A stretch of 64,000 nt of DNA from Geobacter sp. (GCA_003490025.1 DNJC01000089.1:1-64000); one strand, 5' to 3'. Counted from the first letter of the stretch, positions 44,361 to 53,823 are shown. Program-made: numbers and translations. Notes: a model not told the origin generated them from the sequence alone.

Positions 44361-44374
44361 TTGACCAAAGTCAA
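44361..44374. promoter_or_regulatory. FNR/HcpR-like binding site
   Basis: TTGAC-CAAA-GTCAA is a perfect 5-bp inverted repeat within an A/T context, about 150 bp before the octaheme nitrite reductase start. It matches the type of site used by CRP/FNR-family nitrosative-stress regulators such as HcpR or DNR. It also lies within 35 bp of the end of the opposing kinase gene. Confidence 0.55.
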
Positions 44375-44393
44375 ATTATCGCAGTTTAAGAGA

Positions 44394-46709
44394 TCAGCAG
44401 GTCCCGTCCAGCACGCACCTCACCTTTTTCAAAAGCTCAAGCGGCAACACCGGCTTGTAGAGGAGGTAAGCGTCCTCTTCCAACTCCGCCTTCTGCCTGG
44501 CGAAATCGGGCTCATAGCCGCTGGCGAAGATGGTCTTTACCCCGGGGTGCGTCTTGTGGATCTCGTCGCTGGCCTCCCTGCCGTTCATCCTCGGCATGAT
44601 CAGGTCGAAGATCAGAAGCTGTATGGACCCGGCATGCCGGCCGAACATGAGCAGCGCCTCCTCTCCGTCGGCCGCGGCAATGACCCTGTAGCCGGCCTCG
44701 CTCAGCACGGCGGTCCACAGTTTCCTGACCAGTTCGTTGTCCTCCGCGAGCAGGATGGTCTCGCTCCCACCGCAAGCAGGCTGTTCCTGCGCCGCGCGGA
44801 AATCCAGCGGAGCCTGCGAGCTGAGCGGCAGGTAGATCTTGAAGGTGCTCCCCTGCCCCGGTTCGCTGTAGGCGGTGACGAACCCCTCGTGCTGCTTGAT
44901 GATCCCGTACACCACGGAGAGCCCCAGCCCGGTCCCTTTGCCCAACTCCTTGGTGGAGAAGAAGGGCTCGAAGATCCGCTCCAGCGTCTCCTTGTCCATG
45001 CCGGTCCCGGTGTCCGAGACGCAGAGGAGCGCATAGGAGCCCGGCCTGCCGCAGCCGTAGGTCGCGGCGAAATCGTCGTGCAGCTCCACCCGTTCGGTGC
45101 GCAGGGCGAACTCCCCCCCCGCCGGCATGGCGTCTCGGGCGTTGACCGCGAGGTTCATCAGCACCTGTTCCAGCTGGTTGCTGTCGGCCAGAATCGGCAG
45201 GGGGGTGTCCAGGGGATACTGCTTCAAGCCGATGTCTTCCCCTATCACCCGGTGCAGGAAATTCTGCATCCTCGCCACCACCTGGTTCAGGTCCACCGGT
45301 TTCCTTTCGGTTTTTTGCTTCCGGCTGAAAAGCAGCAGCTCGCGGGTCAGATAGGTGGCACGCTGGGAGGCTTCCAGGATCCCTGCGACGTTGGGGCGCA
45401 GCGGGTCGTCCTGGGCCATCTTGTCGATGGTCAGCTGCCCCAGGCCGGCGATGACGGTCAGGATGTTGTTGAAATCGTGCGCCACTCCGCCGGCGAGGGT
45501 GCCGATGGACTCCATCTTCTGGGCATGCAGGTACTGCTGCTCCATCTTCCTCTGTTCGGTGACGTCCTGCACGATGCAGTAGAGCATGGCCCGTCCAGCC
45601 ATGGCGACGGGTCCACCGAGCACCTCCACATCCCGCAGCGAGCCGTCCGCCCGCCGGTGACGCCCCTGGAAATGCCGCTGTTTCAACCCCGGCGGCGTCG
45701 CCGCATCCCCCTCGGCGGGAGCGACCTCGATCTCGGTGATGTTGGTACGGCAGAGCTGCTCCCTGGTCCAGCCGTACCAGGCCACGGCCGCCGGGTTCGC
45801 GTCCGCCACCCGGCCGCACTCCGAATCGATGACCAGCATGATCGCCCGGCTGTTCTCGAAGAGGCTCCGGTAGCGCTCCTCGCTCCTGTTCAACTCGGCC
45901 TGTTTCTCCATCTTTTCCAAAAGCACGGGGAGCAGCTGCAGGTAGCCGTCGTGCTTGGACAGGTAGTCGTCGACACCAAGCCGCAGCGCCTGGACGGCCG
46001 TGTCCTCCGAGCCGCTCCCGGTGACCAGGACGATCGGCAGGTCGAGCCCCCGCTCCTGGCGCAGCTCCTTGACCAGCTCCAGCGCGGTGATGCCGGGGAG
46101 GCGGAAATCGAGCATCAGCACATCGAAATCCGCCGGGCCCTGCTCGGGCGTCATCGGCAGGCGCGCCAGCACCTCTTCGCCGCAGGCTACGCTCTTCATC
46201 CGGACGTTGGGAGCATGCTGGGCAAGGTAGCGGCGGGTGAGGTCCACATCCATGTGGTTCGGCTCGGCGTAGAGCAGGCGCAAGGGGCGGGCCCGGCGCC
46301 TCTGTCTTTGCCTGGAGTCGGCCCAGGCCGCCCGGAGCACCCGGGGGAGATGGCCCGCCAGCTCGGGTCGCTTGACCAGATAATCGTCGGCCCCGGCCCT
46401 CAGGGCGGTCACGGCGGACTCCTGGTCGCCGGAACCGGTCATGACCACCAGCGCCAGCGGCAACTCCCGATCCCGGCAGTGGTTGATCAGCTCCAGGCCG
46501 CTGCCGTCCGGAAGGCTCAGGTCGGTCAGCACGACGTCGAACCGGCCGGCGCCCCCCCGGGCCAAAAGCTCCAGCGCCCTGCCGAGGGTCCCTGCGATCT
46601 CCAGTGCGATATCCGGAGCCAGCCTCTCCAGCTCCCTGCGTACCAGGTCGGCGTCGACCGGGTTATCCTCGACATAAAGCACGCGTAGCGCAACCGCCGC
46701 CGTGGCCAT
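44394..46709 (-). CDS. Hybrid kinase: REC-REC-PAS-HisKA-HATPase-REC
   Basis: Encodes 771 residues, no membrane segment. Two receiver domains lead (about 8-130 and 145-265; phosphorylated Asp in VVLTDLSLPDG and VLMLDFRLPG), then PAS (about 280-395), HisKA (AGGVAHDFNNIL), HATPase (TGTGMDKE, GKGTGLGLS) and a third receiver (LIFDLIMPRMNG). This suits a node that gathers phosphate from another kinase and passes it on. It follows the single-receiver gene 46733-47173 after 23 bp and is the last gene of a three-gene signalling operon. No clear output domain. Confidence 0.88.
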   Translation of the reverse strand: MATAAVALRVLYVEDNPVDADLVRRELERLAPDIALEIAGTLGRALELLARGGAGRFDVVLTDLSLPDGSGLELINHCRDRELPLALVVMTGSGDQESAVTALRAGADDYLVKRPELAGHLPRVLRAAWADSRQRQRRRARPLRLLYAEPNHMDVDLTRRYLAQHAPNVRMKSVACGEEVLARLPMTPEQGPADFDVLMLDFRLPGITALELVKELRQERGLDLPIVLVTGSGSEDTAVQALRLGVDDYLSKHDGYLQLLPVLLEKMEKQAELNRSEERYRSLFENSRAIMLVIDSECGRVADANPAAVAWYGWTREQLCRTNITEIEVAPAEGDAATPPGLKQRHFQGRHRRADGSLRDVEVLGGPVAMAGRAMLYCIVQDVTEQRKMEQQYLHAQKMESIGTLAGGVAHDFNNILTVIAGLGQLTIDKMAQDDPLRPNVAGILEASQRATYLTRELLLFSRKQKTERKPVDLNQVVARMQNFLHRVIGEDIGLKQYPLDTPLPILADSNQLEQVLMNLAVNARDAMPAGGEFALRTERVELHDDFAATYGCGRPGSYALLCVSDTGTGMDKETLERIFEPFFSTKELGKGTGLGLSVVYGIIKQHEGFVTAYSEPGQGSTFKIYLPLSSQAPLDFRAAQEQPACGGSETILLAEDNELVRKLWTAVLSEAGYRVIAAADGEEALLMFGRHAGSIQLLIFDLIMPRMNGREASDEIHKTHPGVKTIFASGYEPDFARQKAELEEDAYLLYKPVLPLELLKKVRCVLDGTC

Positions 46710-46732
46710 ACCTTCCCTCCCTCAGACGCGCT

Positions 46733-47173
46733 TCAGCGCGGCGGCCGGTTGGTGATGCACCAGTACAGCTCGATCTGCTCGGCGACGTCGAGGAACTTCT
46801 CGAAGTTCACCGGCTTCAGGATGTAGGAGTTGGCTCCCAGGCGGTAGGCCGCTTCGATGTCCTTGTCCTCCGCCGAGGTGGTGAGCACCACCACCGGAAC
46901 CGAGCGGCTGATCGGGCTTTCCCTCCATCTGCTCAGCACCTCGAGCCCGTGCACCCGGGGTAGCTTCAGGTCGAGCAGGATCACCAGCGGCAGCGGCTCA
47001 CCCGCCTCCCAGCGCTCCAGCCACGCCAGCGCCTCCTCGCCGTCGCGCGCGACGTGCACCGGGTTGGTGAACTTGCGCCTGGCAAAGGCGCGCAGGGTGA
47101 GGTCGACGTCGACGGGATTGTCCTCCACCAGCAGGACGGGGCGGTTGAACGGTTCGATGTTGGTAGGTGTCAT
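46733..47173 (-). CDS. Rcp1-like single-domain response regulator
   Basis: Encodes 146 residues. VLLVEDNPVDVDLTLRAF, LILLDLKLPRVHG (phosphorylated Asp), LTTSAED and YILKPVNF are typical of the Rcp1/CheY-like receivers that pair with phytochrome-type or DUF4118-type kinases. Its ATG overlaps the upstream kinase stop (ATGA, 47170-47173), so the two are translationally coupled and are probably cognate partners. No output domain. Confidence 0.9.
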   Translation of the reverse strand: MTPTNIEPFNRPVLLVEDNPVDVDLTLRAFARRKFTNPVHVARDGEEALAWLERWEAGEPLPLVILLDLKLPRVHGLEVLSRWRESPISRSVPVVVLTTSAEDKDIEAAYRLGANSYILKPVNFEKFLDVAEQIELYWCITNRPPR

Positions 47174-48726
47174 AGTGGAATCTCCAGAAAGAAGGTGGCC
47201 CCCTTGCCGGGAGCGCTTTCGGCCCGGGCGCTCCCCCCCATGCGCTGCATCGCCTTGCGCACCAGGGCGAGCCCGACCCCGGTTCCGGGGTACTCCTCGA
47301 CCCGTTGCAGGCGCTGAAAAATGTCGAAGATCCGGTCGTGGAATTTCATGTCGAAGCCGATGCCGTTGTCGCTGACCCAGAGGATCACCCGGTCCTGCTC
47401 CCGGCGCGCCCCGATCTCGACGGTCGGGGGGAGGGCGCCGCGGCTGAACTTGATGGCGTTCCCCAGGAGGTTGCGCAGCGCCAGGGCGAGCCCGTCGCGA
47501 TCGGCACGCACGGAGAGCTGCGGCACCTCGATGTTGAGAATCACCCCCGCCTCCACTACCTCCGCCGCGCGCTCGGCGGCCACCGCCTGCACCAGCGACG
47601 GCAGATCGAGGTCCATACTCTGCTGCTGGCGCCGCTCCACGCGGGAGTAATTCAGCAGGTCCTCGATCAGCTGGTGCATCAGGGCCGCGCTGGCGCGCAC
47701 GTTCCGTATGAAGAGCAGCCCCTCTTCGTCGAGGCGGTCGCTGTGGTCCTTCTCCAGCAGCTGGCTGTAGCCGTCGATGCCGCGCAGGGGCGCCTTGAGG
47801 TCGTGGGAGACCGAGTAGGAAAACGCCTCCAGCTCCTTGTTGGCCGCCTCCAGCTGGGCGGTCCGCTCCTGAACGCGCCGCTCCAGTTCCTCGTTCAGCC
47901 TGACGATCTTCTCCTCGGCCAGCTTGCGCTCGGTGATGTCCTCGGAGAAGATGGCGATCCCCTCGGGGAGGGGCTGGATGATGAGCCTGAACCAGCCGGT
48001 GTGCCCGTCCGGGAAGGCGAACCGGTTGTCCAACCGGTGGCTGGTCCGCTCCTCCATGCAGCTTTTTTCCAGGGCGAACACCTCCGTCTCGGTGATCCCC
48101 GGCCAGCACCGGGCCATCTCCCTGCCGAGCAGCTCCGAGTTGGGGCGCCGGTTATGTTTTTCGGCGGTCTGGTTCAGGTAGAGGTAGCGCCAGTCGAAGC
48201 CGACGATCTGGCACCCCTCGAGCATCGTGTCGAGCGTGCGGCGGTACTTCTCCTCGCTCTGGCGCAGGGCCGTCACGGTGCGCTCCAGGGCGTCGGTCCG
48301 CTCGGCGATCCGCTCCTCCAGGTGATCGTTGGCCGCCTTGACCGCCGCCAGCGCTGCCGCCGTATCCCGGTTCGCCTTCCGGAGGCGCTCGTGGGTGAAG
48401 GAAAAGACGACCCCCATGCCGGCGAAGACGACGAGCGAGACGGCGGAGGTCGGGCGCTCCAGGGAAAAGGAGTACCGCACCGGGATGAAGTACCACCACA
48501 CCACCGCGGTCGAGACGGCCGTGGACGCGAGGCCGGCGCGCAGGCCGCCGATTCCGGAGCTGAAGAAGACGGCCGGGAAGAAGAGGAACCAGACATAGGG
48601 CTGGATCTGCGCCCAGAAGAAGTCTTGCAGTGCGAAGGCGGCGAGAGGTATCAGGGCGGCAGCCGCCAGGTTCCAGGGTGGGGTGGGAGGGGCTTCGACG
48701 CTGGCTTCACTATCACCGGCATTCAT
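47170..48726 (-). CDS. Membrane sensor histidine kinase (DUF4118-like, PAS)
   Basis: Encodes 518 residues. Three to four N-terminal transmembrane helices (about 18-110) with a DUF4118/KdpD-like pattern (FFSSGIGGLRAGLAS, WWYFIPV) are followed by a coiled coil, PAS (about 160-270, ending DITERK), a second coiled coil, a phytochrome-type HisKA (FSYSVSHDLKAPLRGI) and HATPase (NGIGFDMK, GTGVGLALV). The SHDLKAPL H-box is characteristic of kinases paired with Rcp1-like regulators, which matches the overlapping downstream gene. AAGGAG precedes the ATG. First gene of the operon. Confidence 0.9.
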   Translation of the reverse strand: MNAGDSEASVEAPPTPPWNLAAAALIPLAAFALQDFFWAQIQPYVWFLFFPAVFFSSGIGGLRAGLASTAVSTAVVWWYFIPVRYSFSLERPTSAVSLVVFAGMGVVFSFTHERLRKANRDTAAALAAVKAANDHLEERIAERTDALERTVTALRQSEEKYRRTLDTMLEGCQIVGFDWRYLYLNQTAEKHNRRPNSELLGREMARCWPGITETEVFALEKSCMEERTSHRLDNRFAFPDGHTGWFRLIIQPLPEGIAIFSEDITERKLAEEKIVRLNEELERRVQERTAQLEAANKELEAFSYSVSHDLKAPLRGIDGYSQLLEKDHSDRLDEEGLLFIRNVRASAALMHQLIEDLLNYSRVERRQQQSMDLDLPSLVQAVAAERAAEVVEAGVILNIEVPQLSVRADRDGLALALRNLLGNAIKFSRGALPPTVEIGARREQDRVILWVSDNGIGFDMKFHDRIFDIFQRLQRVEEYPGTGVGLALVRKAMQRMGGSARAESAPGKGATFFLEIPL

Positions 48727-49103
48727 GGCGGAGAACTCCTTGTCCCATAAATCGCGCGTCCGGGGCGCGCCAGTGTAAAGGCCTTTTGAAAGCTGCAGCT
48801 AAAAGTATGAAGGGAAAAGAGGAGGAACTTTCTGTAGCGAAATCGCTGCATGAATATAGGTTCTATACTTGTACAAGATGGCGAATGACTTTCAAGCGGA
48901 TACAATGAAATAATTTGCATTATAGTAAATGATCCTGTGGTCTATTATGGACAATCCGCTTGACAGATCCTTTGGAATCCAGCAAGAACCGATAAATTAA
49001 AAATTTATAACTTTCATAAGGAGTGAAGAAATAGTATTCAAGAAATATCCAGGCTGCGCCGATTGATTTAATCACTTTGGCTTCTTGAGAGAGGCTGTCC
49101 GCT
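48727..49103. other. Divergent promoter region
   Basis: A 377-bp gene-free stretch between the kinase operon and the PilZ gene. It is AT-rich from about 48840 to 49050. No riboswitch or repeat seen. Confidence 0.4.
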
Positions 49104-49496
49104 ATGACAGAGTTGAGAAAATTCCATCGAACTCCCTCCTCGCTGGAGGTCGAGCTGATCTACCAGGGACGCTGCCACCGGGGCTGCCTGGGGAACATCT
49201 CGCTCAGCGGCGCCCTGGCGCACCTGCACGAACACGCGGACATCGGACCGGGGCAGCTCTGCCTGCTTCGCATGCGCATTCCCGGAGCGGGGGGGGAAAC
49301 CCCGCCCCTGGCGATCTGGTGCGAGGCGGTCCACTGCAGCGCGCTCGTAGCCGGCGTCAGGTTCGTCGGCTGCGACGACCAGGCGACGCGGCTCCTCTCG
49401 CTCCTCATGCAGCAGATGAAAGACAAGCCGGAAAATATCGAGGAGGACCTCGCGCGGATCAGGGCTTACCTCGCCGACTACAATCGAACCGGTTGA
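49104..49496 (+). CDS. PilZ-domain protein (c-di-GMP receptor candidate)
   Basis: Encodes 130 residues. The N-terminal RKFHR and the NISLSGA strand fit the RxxxR and D/NxSxxG motifs that bind c-di-GMP in PilZ domains. The remainder is a beta barrel with a final helix (about 95-128). No other domain, so it probably acts by contacting a partner. AGAGG lies upstream of the ATG. Monocistronic, and opposite the kinase operon. Confidence 0.8.
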   Translation: MTELRKFHRTPSSLEVELIYQGRCHRGCLGNISLSGALAHLHEHADIGPGQLCLLRMRIPGAGGETPPLAIWCEAVHCSALVAGVRFVGCDDQATRLLSLLMQQMKDKPENIEEDLARIRAYLADYNRTG

Positions 49497-49548
49497 CCCT
49501 CGTCGCCAGAGCAACCGCTATCAGCGCTTTCAAGCTCTCCCTCCCCCG

Positions 49549-49637
49549 GGTAACCTTTTTGTGTCTTTTGTGCCTTTTTGTGGCAATCCGGTTTCAGGTT
49601 TACCTTTTTCTGTCTTTTTTGCCTTTTTGTGGCAATT
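49549..49637. repeat. Dispersed T-rich repeat, site 1
   Basis: A unit reading CTTTTTGTGTCTTTTGTGCC, then TTTTTGTGGCAATCCGGTTTCAGG, recurs in tandem, decayed form here and at 54089 and 57890. A stretch of about 46 bp is identical between sites 1 and 3. It lies only between genes, so it is probably a small dispersed intergenic repeat. Confidence 0.75.
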
Positions 49638-49639
49638 GT

Positions 49640-50314
49640 TTATCCCTCGTCCCGCGGCCCGAGCAGCGCCGACAGCCTCGGTATCTCCGAGCCGTGCACC
49701 ACCGCCAGCACCTCGTCCCCCGGCTGCAGCACCAGGTTCCCCCTCGGAACCAGGAGCTTTCCCCCCCGGATCACCGCGGCGATGACGCTCTCCACCGGGA
49801 GCGCCATATCCATGATCGCCTTCCCCGCCACCTCCGATTTCGGGTGCACCTTTTCCTCGACGAGCGAGTACTCCCCCTTCCTGAGCTTCAAGAGGGTCAT
49901 CATCTCCCCCACCGACATCTCCTCGGCGATCAGGTGCGCCAGTATATCCGCCTGGTTCAGCGCCACGTCCACCCCCATCTTCGGCGTGAACATCCAGAGG
50001 TTCTTCGGGTGGTTCACCCGGGCGATGACCCTGGGGACCCCGAAGTCGGACCGGGCAAGGCCCGCGACCACGAGGTTGGTCTCGTCCGCGCCGGTGACCG
50101 CGGCGACCACGTCCGCCTCCCTCACCCCCGCCTGCTCCAGCAGTATCGGGTCGGCGCCGCTCCCCATAACGACCGCCTCCTCTGACAGCTCCCGCGTGAG
50201 GGCCGGGATCCTCTCCCGCCGCTCCTCGATGACCCTCACCTGTGCGCCCCCGTTGCGCAGAAGCTGCGCCAGGTGCGTCCCCACCTTCCCACCGCCGACG
50301 ATGATCACGAACAT
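49640..50314 (-). CDS. RCK/TrkA potassium-uptake regulator, first copy
   Basis: Encodes 224 residues. A Rossmann TrkA-N domain opens with FVIIVGGGKVGTHLA and an acidic end to the second strand (VIEERRE), which suits NAD(H) binding. A TrkA-C domain (about 140-218, with VVHGSEI near the end) follows. RCK proteins gate K+ channels or transporters in response to nucleotides. It starts 10 bp after the stop of the second RCK gene; both follow the P-type pump, so the three likely work in monovalent cation balance. Confidence 0.88.
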   Translation of the reverse strand: MFVIIVGGGKVGTHLAQLLRNGGAQVRVIEERRERIPALTRELSEEAVVMGSGADPILLEQAGVREADVVAAVTGADETNLVVAGLARSDFGVPRVIARVNHPKNLWMFTPKMGVDVALNQADILAHLIAEEMSVGEMMTLLKLRKGEYSLVEEKVHPKSEVAGKAIMDMALPVESVIAAVIRGGKLLVPRGNLVLQPGDEVLAVVHGSEIPRLSALLGPRDEG

Positions 50315-50323
50315 GACGCGCTC

Positions 50324-50974
50324 CTATGGCAGGCCGAGCATGAGCTTCAGCCGCTGCGAAGATGTGGTCAGGATGGCTATGTGCACCAGGTCCCCCTGCA
50401 GGAATTCGGTCCCCGCGGTGGGAAGCATGGTCCGGCCGCCCCGGGTGATGGCCACCACGTGGATCTCCCCCAGCAGGGTCAGCTCGTGCACCGTCCGGCC
50501 CGCGAGGAGCTGCGGGAGCTCTACCTCGACCACCTCCACCTCGCCGCTCCCCAGGCTCTTCACCGGCTGCAGCGCGGAGTAGCAGAGGATCTCCATGATC
50601 CTGCTCACCCCCCAGGTGACGTGCGAGATGGTCGGGAGCCCCAGGCGCCGGTACGCCTCCGCCTTGCCGGGGTCGAAGAGCCGGGCCACCACCCGCGGCA
50701 CCCGGAACAAAAGGCGCGCCAGGCGTGCGGTCACCACGTTCACCTCGTCGCTCGCGGTGACGGCGGCGAGCGCGTCGGCATCCTCTATCCCCGCCCGCAG
50801 CAGCACCTCCCGGTCGAACCCGACGCCGGCCACCGTTTCGCCGCGAAACGAGGGGGAAAGCCGCTCGAAGGCGGACTGGTCCCGGTCCACCACCGTCACC
50901 TGGATCCCGCGCCGGCCGAGTTCCGCGGCAAGACCTGCTCCCAGCCTGCCGCACCCGATCACTATCACCTTCAT
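50324..50974 (-). CDS. RCK/TrkA potassium-uptake regulator, second copy
   Basis: Encodes 216 residues, beginning MKVIVIGCGRLGAGLA, a clear NAD-binding loop, then TVVDRD at the end of the second strand and a TrkA-C domain (about 135-210). Its ATG overlaps the pump stop codon (ATGA, 50971-50974), so it is translated together with the ATPase. Two different RCK proteins may form a heteromeric ring, as in TrkA-like assemblies; that is inference. No channel gene is adjacent. Confidence 0.88.
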   Translation of the reverse strand: MKVIVIGCGRLGAGLAAELGRRGIQVTVVDRDQSAFERLSPSFRGETVAGVGFDREVLLRAGIEDADALAAVTASDEVNVVTARLARLLFRVPRVVARLFDPGKAEAYRRLGLPTISHVTWGVSRIMEILCYSALQPVKSLGSGEVEVVEVELPQLLAGRTVHELTLLGEIHVVAITRGGRTMLPTAGTEFLQGDLVHIAILTTSSQRLKLMLGLP

Positions 50975-53823
50975 GATGCACCTCCCGGGATTTTCCCCTC
51001 CACTTTGAAGCGCTTCCTCTCCCTCGCGCGCAGCCACCCCTTGCGCCCCTCCTCCGCCAGGAACATGACCAGCGGGAAGAGGAGCACGATCCCCCAGAAC
51101 CGCAACGGGAGCGGCCCCACCTCGAAGAACGGCCGCAGCGGCGGGAGGTAGATCAAAAGCGAGCAGAGTACCAGCTCGAAGGCGATCCCCCAGAGCAGGA
51201 ACACGTTGCTGAAAAAACCTATGGAGAAGACGGAAAGACGCTCGGTGCGGCAGGCGTAGGCGTTCCCCACCTGCGTCCCCACCACCCCGGCGAGAAAGAT
51301 GGTGGTAGCCAGCACGTAGACCTCTCCGTCCCGGGTAAGAAGGCGGTCCCGGTAGGAAAGAAGGTCGGGACGCGGCAGGTGCAAAAGGTCCGTGTAGCCG
51401 TAGCTCAGATACAGGATGAAGAAACCGGTGAGACACAAAACCGTCTGCAGAGAGCCGAGCCAGAGCAGTGCCCGCAAAAGGAGCGCCCTGTTCACCAGGC
51501 GCTCGCTCTGCGAGCGGGGGGGACGCTCCATGATGCCGGGCTCCGGCTTCTCGGTCCCCAGCGCCAGGGCCGGGACCATGTCGGTGCCGAGGTCGATGGC
51601 GAGCACCTGCATGACGGTCAGGGGAAGCGGTATGTTCAGCATGATCTGCAGGATGAAGGGCCAGGCCTCGGGGACGTTGCTGGTGAGGATGTAGGTGACG
51701 AACTTCCTGATGTTAGAGTAGACGGCGCGCCCCTCCTCGACGGCGTTGACGATCGAGGCGAAGTTGTCGTCCATGAGGATCATGTCTGCCGCCTCCTTCG
51801 CCACGTCGGTGCCGGACACCCCCATGGCGACCCCGATGTCCGCCTTCTTCAGGGCGGGGGCGTCGTTCACCCCGTCGCCGGTGACGGCCACGATCTCCCC
51901 TCGCCGCTGCAGCGCGCTCACCACCCTCAGCTTGTGCTCCGGCGCCACGCGGGCGAAGATCACCTCGCCCGACAGAGTCTCGGAAAGCGCGCCGTCATCC
52001 ATGGCGTCCAGCTCGCCGCCCGTCACCATCCGGCATCCCTCCTCGCCGCGGACCACGCCGATCCGCCGCGCCACGCTCTCCGCCGTAAGCCCATAGTCGC
52101 CGGTCATCATGACGACGCGGATTCCCGCGCTGTGGCATTTGGCGATGGCGTCCGTCACCTCGGCGCGCGGCGGGTCGTGCATGGCGACCAGCCCGAGGAA
52201 TAGGAGCTCCTTTTCCACCGACTCCGGGGAGTAGTCGGTGCTTGCAGCGGGAAGGCCCCGCTCGGCGACGGCCAGGACGCGATACCCTTTGCGCGCATAG
52301 GCGTCCACCGCCCCCAGGATCTCGCCCCGCAGCTCCGGAGCGAGCGGCAGCACGGCGTCCTCCTTGGCCAATCCGCAACAAAGCGCCAGGACCTCCGCGG
52401 GCGCCCCCTTCACGAAGGCCGTCTCGCCCTCCCCTTCCCGATGGATGCTGGTCATCCTTTTCCGGACCGAATCGAAGGGGAGTTCGCGCAGGCGCGGCAG
52501 GCGCGCCGCCTCATCGGCAGGGTCCACTCCCCCTTTTCGGGCGGCCACCTTGAGCGCCGCCTCGGTCGGGTCCCCGACCACGCTCCAGGACGCACCGGCC
52601 GACGCGGGGGGGACAATTCTCGCATCGTTGCAGAGGGAGGCGGCCAGCAGCAGGCGGTGCAGCTCCCTCTCCTTCAGACTCACCGTTTCGCCTCGCGCGG
52701 TCAGTATCTCCCCCTCCGGCCCGTACCCCACCCCGGTCACCGAGAGGCTTTGCCCCCCGACCCAGAGCTCCCGCACCGTCATCTCGTTCTGGGTCAGCGT
52801 CCCGGTCTTGTCCGTGCAGATGACGGTGCAGCAGCCGAGCGCCTCCACCGAGGAAAGCCTTTTCACCAGGGCGTTACGCCGCGCCATCCGCTGCACCGCC
52901 ATGGCCAGCGACAGCGTCACGGTCGGAAGCAACCCCTCCGGCACGAAGGCCACCACCATGCCGACGGAGAACATGAAGCCTGCGTGCAGCTCGCGGTGCA
53001 GGACACCCACCGAGAGGACGAAAAAGAGAACGCCGATGGCGAGGGCCAGGACGGAGACCAGGCGGGTCATGCGGTTTATTTCCTGCTGCAGCGGCGAGGG
53101 AGTATCCGGGGTGCCGGAGGTGAGGTGCGCTATTTTTCCGAACTCCGTCTGCATGCCGGTGGCGTAGACCACCCCCCTGCCGGTCCCGGCCACGGCGCTG
53201 GTGCCGGCGAAGACGAGGTTGGGGAGTTCGGTGCGCGAGAGGGCCTCCCCGTGGAGCGGCTGCGCGGTCTTTCTGGCCGGGTGCGATTCCCCCGAGAGGG
53301 TCGACTGATCCACCCTCAGGTCCCACTCCTCGACCAGGCGGAGGTCGGCGGAGATGCGGTCCCCCTGCGAGATGACCACCAGGTCCCCCGGCACCAGTTC
53401 CTCCGCCTCGACCTGGAGTTCCACCCCGTCCCGGATCACGCTCGCCTGCTGCGGCAGGAGCTTCTTCAGCGCCTCCACGGCCCTTTCCGCCCTGAACTCC
53501 TGCCAGAAGGAGAAGACGGCGTTGATGAAGACGACGCACCAGATGGCCCAGCCGAGCTGGGGCATCCCCCCCACGAAGGCCATGACCCCTCCGGCCCAGA
53601 GCAAAAGCGCCATCAGGTGGGTGAAATGGGCCAGGAGCTTCCGGTAGAGGGGGACCGCCGCGGCCGCACGGATGGCGTTGGGACCGAACCGCGCCAGGCG
53701 CCGGGCCGCATCGATGGAGGAGAGGCCCTGCGGGCCGGACTCAAGCGAGGAGTACAGCTCGGGGACGCGCAGCTGGTGCAGGAGCCGGTCGTCTTTGGTC
53801 GTGGCGTTGTCGTTGTTGCTCAT
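50971..53823 (-). CDS. P2C-type cation pump (Na+/K+-ATPase-like)
   Basis: Encodes 950 residues with the usual P-type parts: N-terminal cation ATPase domain, TLSGES (actuator, about 175-180), the phosphorylated Asp338 in CTDKTGTLT, TGDYG, and TGDGVNDAPAL. The M4 motif reads VPEGLLPTVT and M6 reads IDLGTDMVPA, which are P2C (Na+,K+-ATPase-like) signatures; Ca2+ pumps have PEGLP. Ten membrane helices are expected. Its likely job is exchange of Na+ or K+ across the inner membrane. Two RCK regulators follow in the same operon. No beta subunit is seen. Confidence 0.85.
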   Translation of the reverse strand: MSNNDNATTKDDRLLHQLRVPELYSSLESGPQGLSSIDAARRLARFGPNAIRAAAAVPLYRKLLAHFTHLMALLLWAGGVMAFVGGMPQLGWAIWCVVFINAVFSFWQEFRAERAVEALKKLLPQQASVIRDGVELQVEAEELVPGDLVVISQGDRISADLRLVEEWDLRVDQSTLSGESHPARKTAQPLHGEALSRTELPNLVFAGTSAVAGTGRGVVYATGMQTEFGKIAHLTSGTPDTPSPLQQEINRMTRLVSVLALAIGVLFFVLSVGVLHRELHAGFMFSVGMVVAFVPEGLLPTVTLSLAMAVQRMARRNALVKRLSSVEALGCCTVICTDKTGTLTQNEMTVRELWVGGQSLSVTGVGYGPEGEILTARGETVSLKERELHRLLLAASLCNDARIVPPASAGASWSVVGDPTEAALKVAARKGGVDPADEAARLPRLRELPFDSVRKRMTSIHREGEGETAFVKGAPAEVLALCCGLAKEDAVLPLAPELRGEILGAVDAYARKGYRVLAVAERGLPAASTDYSPESVEKELLFLGLVAMHDPPRAEVTDAIAKCHSAGIRVVMMTGDYGLTAESVARRIGVVRGEEGCRMVTGGELDAMDDGALSETLSGEVIFARVAPEHKLRVVSALQRRGEIVAVTGDGVNDAPALKKADIGVAMGVSGTDVAKEAADMILMDDNFASIVNAVEEGRAVYSNIRKFVTYILTSNVPEAWPFILQIMLNIPLPLTVMQVLAIDLGTDMVPALALGTEKPEPGIMERPPRSQSERLVNRALLLRALLWLGSLQTVLCLTGFFILYLSYGYTDLLHLPRPDLLSYRDRLLTRDGEVYVLATTIFLAGVVGTQVGNAYACRTERLSVFSIGFFSNVFLLWGIAFELVLCSLLIYLPPLRPFFEVGPLPLRFWGIVLLFPLVMFLAEEGRKGWLRARERKRFKVEGKIPGGAS

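Noticed and set aside
49561..49785. Short plus-strand frame over the T-rich repeat encoding Phe/Cys/Leu-rich peptide
   Set aside because: Equivalent frames appear wherever the repeat occurs, so the resemblance comes from the DNA repeat, not from a protein gene.
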